Shown: piece by piece, positions 1 through 5,432 of the stretch
How the letters are laid out: each line of letters starts with the position of its first letter
Position numbering within the stretch: position 1 is the first letter of the stretch
Source: Cytophagales bacterium
Lineage (GTDB): Bacteria > Bacteroidota > Bacteroidia > Cytophagales > MED-G16
Length of the DNA stretch: 9,104 nucleotides
Reading direction: 5' to 3'
Assembly (NCBI GenBank): GCA_029940715.1
Contig: JAPYTU010000010.1
Span: 18,480 to 27,583 of the forward strand
Made by a program: the position numbers and the translations under genes
The notes under the pieces: generated by a model
What the model was told of the DNA's origin: nothing
What the model saw: the letters and a program-made list of their open reading frames with translations, nothing else
Database searches by the model: none

Positions 1-27
1 GCTATATTTTCAAAAAGTAAGCAATAA
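1..27 (+). CDS. C-terminal tail of an upstream gene, probably DUF3098 family membrane protein (partial)
   Basis: Reading from base 1 gives eight codons (A-I-F-S-K-S-K-Q) and a TAA stop at 25-27, two bases before the next ATG. In Flavobacteriia the gene just upstream of uppP is usually a small DUF3098 membrane protein, and as I recall such proteins end in a hydrophobic 'YAI' stretch followed by lysine-rich residues, which resembles this tail. The close spacing to the next start suggests one operon. Eight residues cannot prove homology, so this is a context-based call; the 27 bases could also simply be non-coding leader. Confidence 0.4.
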   Translation, partial: AIFSKSKQ

Positions 28-29
28 AA

Positions 30-1505
30 ATGAATTGGTTTGAAGCCTTACTTCTAGGTATACTTCAAGGACTTACAGAATTTCTACCCATAAGTAGTAG
101 TGGCCATCTAGAATTAGGATCATATTTCCTTAAAACAGATAATACAGATAACTTATTATTTACAATAATTGTTCACTTTGCTACTGCCATTAGTATTTTA
201 TATGTCTTTAGAAATGATATTAAAAAACTCATTCATAGTATGATAAAGTTTGAGAAGAATTCAGAAACAATTTTTATTTCTAAAATATTAATATCCGCTA
301 TTCCAGTTGGTATAATTGGAATATTTTTTGAAGAAAAAGTTGAGAGTTTATTCAATGGTAATATAATTCTAGTGGGTTCAATGCTTTTAATTACGGCCCT
401 TCTTCTAACATTCACTTACTTTCAAAAAAATAACTCTAAAAATGAAATCTCATATTATGATGCCTTGATTATAGGAATAGCTCAAGCATTTGCAATAATA
501 CCAGGTATTTCAAGATCAGGAGCAACGATATCCACAGCATTATTTTTAAAAATTAATAAGAAAGAAGCTACTAGATTTTCTTTTTTAATGGTTCTTATTC
601 CAATTTTTGGTATTGTATTTTTAAAAATATATAAAGGAGCAATAAACTTACAGTTTGTAGAAACTGAAATTGGAATTCAACCTCTAATAATAGGATTTAT
701 TTCAGCTCTTTTTAGTGGAATTATAGCTTGCAAATGGATGATAAAAATTGTTAGAGAAAGTAACCTTTTTTATTTTGCATGTTATTGTGTAATTATTGGT
801 TTATTTTCAATTATAAGTGGTTGTAAAGATCAAAATGATGAAAAAATATTTACAATCGAACCACAATATCCTGTTAAAAAACTGAGAGAAATAGCATTAA
901 ATTCTTACCCGCCAATTGAAAAAAATAAATTGGATAAATCAAGTGAATTATATGAAATAATTAAACTAGATCCCTCCATAAAACTTGATATCAGATATGC
1001 ATCAATAAGAAATTTTATGAAAACTCCATTTTATGAAGAACCGAAAGCTTTTTTATTAAAAGAGGCAATTCAAATGTTAATAAAAGCTCATAATGAATTA
1101 GAGAAATACGGATACGGAATAATAGTTTATGATGCCTATAGACCATGGTATGTAACTAAAATGTTTTGGGACGCAACACCAGATTCTTTAAAAGATTTTG
1201 TAGCAGATCCAAAAGAGGGGTCTGTACATAATAGAGGATGTGCTGTAGATATTGGATTATTTAATTTAAAAAATGGAAAAATAGTTAAAATGATATCCGG
1301 TTATGATGAATTTACGGAAAAAGCTTATCCATTCTATGAGGGTGGAACAAAAAAAGAAAGAGAAATTAGAGATCTTTTAATTAATACAATGAAAAAATAC
1401 AATTTTGAAGTTTATCAGTATGAATGGTGGCATTTTAATTATAATAATTGCAATTCCAAAATATTAAATTACTCTTTTGAAGAATTAGATTCATTACTTT
1501 TCTAA
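30..1505 (+). CDS. uppP: Fusion of undecaprenyl-diphosphatase (UppP/BacA) with VanX-type D-Ala-D-Ala dipeptidase
   Basis: Residues 1-262 are a full-length UppP, the polytopic inner-membrane enzyme that dephosphorylates undecaprenyl diphosphate at the periplasmic face. The QGLTE motif (Q13, E17), the SSSGH motif (S22-H26) and PGISRSG (158-164, R162) are intact. Residues 265-491 are a complete VanX/DdpX-like zinc D,D-dipeptidase (M15D): DAYRP with substrate-contacting R371, the SxHxxGxAxD zinc motif (H400, D407) and ExWH (catalytic E465, zinc ligand H468). UppP is normally about 260-270 residues, and Bacteroidota VanX homologues are separate exported proteins of about 220-250, so 491 is the sum of two proteins. 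The join carries a perfect lipobox (ISG|C265). Basic residues (K235, K239, R242) before the last helix predict its C-terminal end outside, placing the dipeptidase in the periplasm. The start follows an A-rich leader without Shine-Dalgarno. The 3' end overlaps a convergent gene by 12 bp. Domain calls are secure; whether the product stays fused is unknown. Confidence 0.9.
   Translation: MNWFEALLLGILQGLTEFLPISSSGHLELGSYFLKTDNTDNLLFTIIVHFATAISILYVFRNDIKKLIHSMIKFEKNSETIFISKILISAIPVGIIGIFFEEKVESLFNGNIILVGSMLLITALLLTFTYFQKNNSKNEISYYDALIIGIAQAFAIIPGISRSGATISTALFLKINKKEATRFSFLMVLIPIFGIVFLKIYKGAINLQFVETEIGIQPLIIGFISALFSGIIACKWMIKIVRESNLFYFACYCVIIGLFSIISGCKDQNDEKIFTIEPQYPVKKLREIALNSYPPIEKNKLDKSSELYEIIKLDPSIKLDIRYASIRNFMKTPFYEEPKAFLLKEAIQMLIKAHNELEKYGYGIIVYDAYRPWYVTKMFWDATPDSLKDFVADPKEGSVHNRGCAVDIGLFNLKNGKIVKMISGYDEFTEKAYPFYEGGTKKEREIRDLLINTMKKYNFEVYQYEWWHFNYNNCNSKILNYSFEELDSLLF
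738..824 (+). other. Last UppP helix that also reads as a lipoprotein signal peptide with lipobox
   Basis: Residues 237-265 of the fusion start with an in-frame ATG (M237), followed by basic residues (K239, R242), a hydrophobic run of about 17 residues, and I262-S263-G264-C265. This matches the lipobox consensus [LVI][ASTVI][GAS]C. The same stretch is needed as the final membrane helix of UppP. Seen directly: the motif and the in-frame ATG. Inferred: signal peptidase II could cut before C265, or translation could start internally at 738, either way giving a free lipoprotein dipeptidase. A relic lipobox in an uncut fusion is the plain alternative. Confidence 0.55.
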
Positions 1506-1922
1506 ACTCTTCTCTGCATTAAAAATGCTCTTGTCAAAACTTTTACTAATATTTAAAATTATTTCTTTTTGAATTTTTAACCTTTGATTAACATCTTTTA
1601 AAAATTCATCATCGCCTTTATTATCTTTTGAATTCATGGGATATTTGTCATATGGAAATTCGTCACTAAAATCTTGCATAAATTTCATCATCATTTTATT
1701 TGAATTTCTAAGAGAACTCACTAATTTTTCTGACAATGAATCTTCAGATAAAATAGATTTAATATCATTTTCAAGTTTTTTTATTTCTCCCATTTTCTCC
1801 ATAAGTACATCATGTTCTATTATTATTTCACCTAAAATTTTTTGATTAGAATCATCCAATTTATTTGATGGTAAACAAGAAATTACAAATAAAAAGATGG
1901 TTATAATATATAAATATTTCAT
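1494..1922 (-). CDS. Small lipoprotein with EHDxxMxKMGEI motif (unknown function)
   Basis: This is a 142-residue product. I chose the ATG at 1922 rather than the longer reading from 1979 because it gives a clean lipoprotein signal peptide (M1-K2, hydrophobic core, V13-I14-S15-C16) and sits one base past the stop of the upstream gene. The longer form would bury the signal and overlap that gene. After Cys16 the protein is helical and rich in Lys, Asp, Glu and Met. Residues 36-47 read E-H-D-x-x-M-x-K-M-G-E-I, which I recognise from short Bacteroidota lipoproteins often annotated, without functional evidence, as 'viral A-type inclusion protein'. A second Met-rich stretch (N-K-M-M-M-K-F-M) follows, then an acidic segment. 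Likely anchored in an envelope membrane and co-expressed with the outer-membrane protein upstream. His and Met residues leave a metal-related role open, but that is a guess. Confidence 0.75.
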   Translation of the reverse strand: MKYLYIITIFLFVISCLPSNKLDDSNQKILGEIIIEHDVLMEKMGEIKKLENDIKSILSEDSLSEKLVSSLRNSNKMMMKFMQDFSDEFPYDKYPMNSKDNKGDDEFLKDVNQRLKIQKEIILNISKSFDKSIFNAEKSLEK

Positions 1923-1923
1923 G

Positions 1924-3339
1924 TTAATGATGTTTATGTCCTCCAGGAGAAAATTGAATGCCAGCAATAAATTTTCCATCTAAACCCATCTGAATTCCAT
2001 CATAATTCTGATATAATGGGACAGCATACTCGATAGAAAATCTAAAATTTTTAAATACCCCTTTTAAAATAGATGTATTTAGCCCAAAAAATGACTGAAT
2101 TATTTTATAAGATGAATTGTTGGTGTTGTTAAGACTAATATCCCAAGGATCTAGATCCTCATCCATTCCATTAATTTTGGAATTAATAATGTTTTGTTGT
2201 CTATAACTTAGACTTATAATCTTTGAGAGTTTATATGATAACCAATAATTGATATTAAATAAATTACCATAAGAATAACCCCTTGAATTGGTATTTGTAG
2301 AAACATTAAGCAGAGGTTGAAATCCTGCAGATATTTTTTTAAACTGAAAAAGACCAGTAAAACCTAATAAAATACTTAATGAACCACTCCCTAGTTGCAT
2401 TGAGTAAGGTAGTAATTCACCATTAAATTTCCTATCTATACTTCCAAAAGGTAATTTAAATCCAACGTTTGAATGTACTTTCAAAAATCTTTTTTTAAAA
2501 AAATTCATTAGAAATTGAAATTCCATATCTCCAATTCCACTTGAATTATATTCTTCCGTATTTTTTTTTATTACCTTCATCATATTACTATGATAACTAA
2601 ATAAACTCATCAAAGTGACATCATCAGTTATTCCATACATAAACTCTATAGAGTGTGTATTGAAAATTGATGAAGAAACATATTTATCATAGCCTAAAGT
2701 TTCTATAACATGTTCTTGTGACATTAAAGTATTCCCATTTAAATTATTTGATTTAATCTCTGAGTTAAACCTATAACTTAACATTACATCCTTTTTAGAA
2801 TGTGTATGGTCACCCAAAATACCAATGGGAGCATGCGAATCAGGCCTAGAAGAGTCCCATGAAAATGCTTGAATATTTTTAAAATGACTAGTTACATCAA
2901 TAAATTTCTTATTTTCTGAAGGGGATATTTTATTATTTTCAACTAACAAAAAACTTATTAAAACTTCCAGCGATTCTTTTAAGTTTTTAGTTTTAGAAGA
3001 TTCAAATAAAGCTATGACATTATCATCATTATAGCTATCAATAATAACTCCTTTATAATTATCTATTATCAATTCTACGTCTCTTTTATAGGTCCAACCA
3101 TGAGAAAGAGATATTACGTATCTGCTATTATTTTCTATTTTTATTTTTTTACTTCTTAAAACACCTTCTAATTCATCTGAAACCTTATCCTTTCCCAAAG
3201 AAAATGACTCAGAAAAATCTATATGACTTACTAATTCTAAAGATATTTTATTTTTTTTAAGCATTAATGAAAGCATTTTATTTTGAGCTAATAAATTGCT
3301 TTGACTTAAAAGAAAAATTATTATAAATAATCTTATCAT
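1924..3339 (-). CDS. Outer-membrane 'transporter'-like beta-barrel protein with His motifs and extra N-terminal domain
   Basis: This 471-residue protein has a signal peptide at residues 1-19 (hydrophobic core ending L-L-A-Q). Residues about 168-471 resemble a family of predicted outer-membrane proteins annotated 'transporter' (related to phenol_MetA_deg). Hallmarks are S-H-A-P-I-G at 168-173, G-D-H-T-H at 176-180, S-G-I-G-D before a strand-rich region, a L-P-Y-x-M-Q-L-G-S-G-S motif, and alternating hydrophobic/polar strands to the end. The C-terminus is G-G-H-K-H-H. The family is known to me only by annotation; the substrate is unknown. Histidines H169, H178, H180, H468, H470 and H471 suggest metal contact (inference). 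Residues about 20-150 form an additional mixed alpha/beta segment not in the usual barrel family, faintly reminiscent of small CsgG/DUF4136-like envelope lipoprotein folds. It is divergent from truB, with a good -7 element 15 bp upstream, and is followed after one base by a lipoprotein gene. Confidence 0.72.
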   Translation of the reverse strand: MIRLFIIIFLLSQSNLLAQNKMLSLMLKKNKISLELVSHIDFSESFSLGKDKVSDELEGVLRSKKIKIENNSRYVISLSHGWTYKRDVELIIDNYKGVIIDSYNDDNVIALFESSKTKNLKESLEVLISFLLVENNKISPSENKKFIDVTSHFKNIQAFSWDSSRPDSHAPIGILGDHTHSKKDVMLSYRFNSEIKSNNLNGNTLMSQEHVIETLGYDKYVSSSIFNTHSIEFMYGITDDVTLMSLFSYHSNMMKVIKKNTEEYNSSGIGDMEFQFLMNFFKKRFLKVHSNVGFKLPFGSIDRKFNGELLPYSMQLGSGSLSILLGFTGLFQFKKISAGFQPLLNVSTNTNSRGYSYGNLFNINYWLSYKLSKIISLSYRQQNIINSKINGMDEDLDPWDISLNNTNNSSYKIIQSFFGLNTSILKGVFKNFRFSIEYAVPLYQNYDGIQMGLDGKFIAGIQFSPGGHKHH

Positions 3340-3354
3340 TCTATAATTTTAATG

Positions 3355-3362
3355 CAAAAATA
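3355..3362 (-). promoter_or_regulatory. Bacteroidota -7 promoter element for the minus-strand pair
   Basis: Read on the minus strand these bases are TATTTTTG, a perfect match to the Bacteroidota -7 consensus TAnnTTTG. It lies 15 bp before the ATG at 3339, which would give a very short leader. No convincing TTTG -33 element lies 17-23 bp further upstream, so only half the promoter is supported. In such AT-rich DNA a chance match is possible. Confidence 0.4.
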
Positions 3363-3368
3363 AATCTT

Positions 3369-3376
3369 TTAATTTG
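3369..3376 (+). promoter_or_regulatory. Weak -7-like element upstream of truB
   Basis: TTAATTTG matches the Bacteroidota TAnnTTTG consensus at all but the second position and ends 29 bp before the truB ATG at 3406. Together with the opposing element at 3355-3362 it would make the 66-bp gap a compact divergent promoter region. The -33 element is not clear (only a T-run near 3347-3350). Treat as a candidate only. Confidence 0.22.
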
Positions 3377-3405
3377 CTGGATGAAAAACTACAATTAAAA
3401 ATTAA

Positions 3406-4101
3406 ATGAATTTATTCATAAATAGATATAACATAGGCAAAACTATTTTAGTAGATAAAAGTCTTGATTGGACTTCATTTGATGTAGTAAAAAAAATTAG
3501 AAATACTATTAAATGTAAAAAAATTGGACATGCTGGAACATTAGACCCATTAGCTACTGGATTATTAATTCTTTGCACTGGAAAAAATACAAAAAAAATT
3601 AATGAATATCAAAATTATCCAAAAGAGTATACTGGAACTTTTATTCTAGGAAAGACTACTCCTTCTCATGATTTAGAAACAGAAATTAATTCTCAAAAAA
3701 CAACCAAAAATATCACAGAAAAAAAAATCATAGAATCTTCAAAATCTTTTCTTGGTATACAAAACCAAGTGCCTCCTAAATTCTCAGCAGTAAAAATTAA
3801 TGGAAAAAGAGCATATTCTTTTGCTAGAAAAAATGAAAAAGTAAAACTTAAAGAAAAAAAAATTGAAATATTTAAATTTGAAATTATATCAATAAAAATT
3901 CCTGAAGTAGATTTTAAGATAAATTGTTCAAAAGGTACTTATATTAGATCTATAGTAAGAGATTTTGGCAAAAAAATGAAATGTGGTGCTTATTTATCAA
4001 AACTAAGAAGAACAAAAATTGGAATGTTTAGTGTTGATAAAGCAAAAAATATACATGATATTATAAAAATAATAAACAAGGAAAAAATTGAAAATAATTA
4101 A
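3406..4101 (+). CDS. truB: tRNA pseudouridine(55) synthase TruB
   Basis: TruB isomerises U55 to pseudouridine in the T-loop of tRNAs in the cytoplasm. The catalytic motif G-H-A-G-T-L-D-P-L-A-T-G is intact, with catalytic Asp47. The N-terminal D-K-x-x-x-W-T-S-F-D segment, the V-P-P-K-F-S-A-V-K-I-N-G-K-R-A-Y motif and K-G-T-Y-I-R-S at 176-182 are also present. At 231 residues it is the short form typical of Bacteroidota, lacking the C-terminal extension of the 314-residue E. coli enzyme. The ATG at 3406 leaves a usual-length N-terminus; an ATG at 3381 is out of frame and stops after five codons. It is the first gene of an overlapping operon with ribF and gldC and is divergent from the outer-membrane protein gene. 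In Flavobacteriia truB normally follows uppP directly; here about 1.9 kb lies between. It is strikingly rich in A and lysine codons. Confidence 0.95.
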   Translation: MNLFINRYNIGKTILVDKSLDWTSFDVVKKIRNTIKCKKIGHAGTLDPLATGLLILCTGKNTKKINEYQNYPKEYTGTFILGKTTPSHDLETEINSQKTTKNITEKKIIESSKSFLGIQNQVPPKFSAVKINGKRAYSFARKNEKVKLKEKKIEIFKFEIISIKIPEVDFKINCSKGTYIRSIVRDFGKKMKCGAYLSKLRRTKIGMFSVDKAKNIHDIIKIINKEKIENN

Positions 4102-5035
4102 TGATAATAAACCTATAAACAAGAAAAATTATCTTGTTGCTACAATTGGATACTTTGATGGTATTCATTATGGTCACAAAAAAATATTACATACAATTAT
4201 TAAAGATGCAAAAAAAAATAATGGCCAAAGTATGGTTATAACTTTCTGGCCACATCCCAGAATTATTCTAGGAAAAAATGATAATGTACAACTTCTCTCA
4301 ACATTAAAAGAAAAAGAAACAATCTTAAAAAATATCGATATTGATATCCTCTACCTTATAAACTTCACTAAAGAGTTCTCTAAAATAAAAGCGTTAGACT
4401 TTATAACTAACTTCTTAGAAAAAAAATTAAAAATTGATAAACTAGTTATAGGATACAACCATAGTTTTGGAAATAAAAGAGAAGGAAACTTTAATTTTTT
4501 AAATAAAAATAAAAAACACTATAATTTCAACATTCAAGAAATAAGTAAACAACAAATAAATAAAAAACTTGAAATTAGCTCTTCTATAATTAGAAAAACA
4601 CTTGAGCAAGGGGATGTAAAAAAAGCATCCATTATGCTAGGATATTCTTACTATTTACATGGAAAAGTAATTAAAGGAGATGGAATTGGATCTACTATAG
4701 ACTACCCTACCGCAAACATCGACATCAAAAAATCAAAAAAAATTATTCCAAAAGATGGAGTTTATACTATACAAGTTATAATTAAAAACAAACAATATTA
4801 TGGAATGCTCAACATTGGATACAGACCAACTGTAAATGGAAAAAATAGAAGATTTGAAGTTCATATCTTTGACTTTAAATCAAATATTTATGATGAAAAA
4901 ATTAAAATTGAATTTTTAGAAAAAATACGAGATGAAAAAAAGTTTAAAAATTTACATCTTCTAAAAGAACAATTAATAAAAGATAAAATAACATCAATAA
5001 AAATTATAGAAAAAAATGAAAAAATCAGAAATTAA
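4088..5035 (+). CDS. ribF: Bifunctional riboflavin kinase / FAD synthetase RibF
   Basis: RibF phosphorylates riboflavin to FMN and adenylates FMN to FAD in the cytoplasm. The N-terminal nucleotidyltransferase domain (about 15-180) carries G-Y-F-D-G-I-H-Y-G-H at 21-30 (H27, H30) and the late S-S-S-I-I-R motif. The C-terminal flavokinase domain (about 185-310) carries G-D-G-I-G, P-T-A-N at 207-210, D-G-V-Y-T, and N-I-G-Y-R-P-T followed by the F-E-V-H strand with the expected catalytic Glu. Length 315 is normal. The start is a TTG at 4088: it gives a typical ~17-residue N-terminus before the first motif, and no in-frame ATG exists upstream of that motif. The ATG at 4101 is in another frame and stops after five codons. 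The gene overlaps the truB end by 14 bp and the gldC start by 20 bp, suggesting translational coupling. Confidence 0.93.
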   Translation: MKIINDNKPINKKNYLVATIGYFDGIHYGHKKILHTIIKDAKKNNGQSMVITFWPHPRIILGKNDNVQLLSTLKEKETILKNIDIDILYLINFTKEFSKIKALDFITNFLEKKLKIDKLVIGYNHSFGNKREGNFNFLNKNKKHYNFNIQEISKQQINKKLEISSSIIRKTLEQGDVKKASIMLGYSYYLHGKVIKGDGIGSTIDYPTANIDIKKSKKIIPKDGVYTIQVIIKNKQYYGMLNIGYRPTVNGKNRRFEVHIFDFKSNIYDEKIKIEFLEKIRDEKKFKNLHLLKEQLIKDKITSIKIIEKNEKIRN

Positions 5036-5351
5036 ATTATTAGTAAGTCTAGATAAAGATAATATTCCAAACAAAATAGAATGGAATGCTGAAGACAGTT
5101 CAAATGAAAAATTATCTGAGACCAAATCAATTAGTCTCGCATTATGGGATCATAATAAAATGAATACTCTAAGAATTGATCTGTGGACTAAAGACATGCA
5201 AACAAATGATATGAAAAAATTCTATGTTGATTGTATTGGAGGTTTAGGACAGAGCATTCTTAATTCTACGGGAGATGAATTTATGTCAAAAGAAACAAAT
5301 AATTTATGTGAAAAGCTTATTAAACATCTAAAAAATAACTCCAATAAATAA
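5016..5351 (+). CDS. gldC: Gliding motility accessory protein GldC
   Basis: The 111-residue product matches the GldC family in length (about 110) and sequence. It begins K-S-E-I-K-L-L-V-S-L-D, then N-K-I-E-W-N-A-E-D, and holds the family's most conserved stretch R-I-D-L-W-T-K-D-M, followed by D-M-K-K-F-Y, a G-D-E-F-M segment and a C-terminal helix. There is no signal peptide or membrane segment, so it is probably cytoplasmic. In Flavobacterium johnsoniae gldC lies next to gldB and supports gliding, but it is found widely in Bacteroidota including non-gliders, so motility should not be assumed. Here it has no gldB neighbour in the window and starts 20 bp inside ribF, so it is the third cistron of truB-ribF-gldC. 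The ATG at 5016 is the only start consistent with family length. Confidence 0.88.
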   Translation: MKKSEIKLLVSLDKDNIPNKIEWNAEDSSNEKLSETKSISLALWDHNKMNTLRIDLWTKDMQTNDMKKFYVDCIGGLGQSILNSTGDEFMSKETNNLCEKLIKHLKNNSNK

Positions 5352-5367
5352 TCCTAAATATCTAAAT

Positions 5368-5394
5368 TTTGATTATTTTACAAAGTTAGTATTG
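5368..5394 (+). promoter_or_regulatory. Candidate promoter for the TonB-receptor operon
   Basis: TTTG at 5368-5371 and TAGTATTG at 5387-5394 resemble the Bacteroidota -33 (TTTG) and -7 (TAnnTTTG, one mismatch) elements, but the 15-bp spacer is shorter than the usual 17-23. The -7-like element lies inside the left arm and loop of the inverted repeat at 5384-5403. The ATG of the receptor gene is 38 bp downstream. Confidence 0.3.
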
Positions 5395-5403
5395 TTACTA
5401 ACT
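5384..5403. repeat. Perfect 8-bp inverted repeat with 4-base loop before the TonB receptor gene
   Basis: AGTTAGTA (5384-5391) and TACTAACT (5396-5403) are exact reverse complements around TTGT. The element sits 32 bp after the gldC stop and 29 bp before the receptor ATG. As RNA it could be a weak hairpin terminator of the truB-ribF-gldC operon, but it is AT-rich and is not followed by a clean T-run. As DNA it could be an operator overlapping the candidate -7 element. The two roles cannot be told apart from sequence alone. Confidence 0.5.
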
Positions 5404-5432
5404 AACTATTTTAAACATAAACTATAAAAAGT

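Noticed and set aside
233..415. Minus-strand ORF of 60 codons inside the uppP part
   Set aside because: It is the reverse complement of well-conserved UppP coding sequence, has no recognisable protein features and no upstream signal.
1516..1528. Short hairpin GCATT-AAA-AATGC as a bidirectional terminator
   Set aside because: A 5-bp AT-rich stem lying within coding sequence, without a T-run on either side, is too weak to call.
1636..1845. Plus-strand ORF of 69 codons with a Ser/Ile-rich product
   Set aside because: It lies entirely opposite the lipoprotein gene, whose signal peptide and family motif make the minus strand the coding one.
1923..1979. Longer N-terminus for the small lipoprotein, starting at 1979
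   Set aside because: It would overlap the upstream coding region and place the signal peptide and lipobox internally; the ATG at 1922 gives a standard lipoprotein.
3381..3398. ATG upstream of truB as an alternative start or leader peptide
   Set aside because: It is out of frame with truB and ends after five codons; nothing suggests a regulatory leader.
4101..4118. ATG overlapping the truB stop codon as the ribF start
   Set aside because: It is out of frame with ribF and reaches a stop after five codons.
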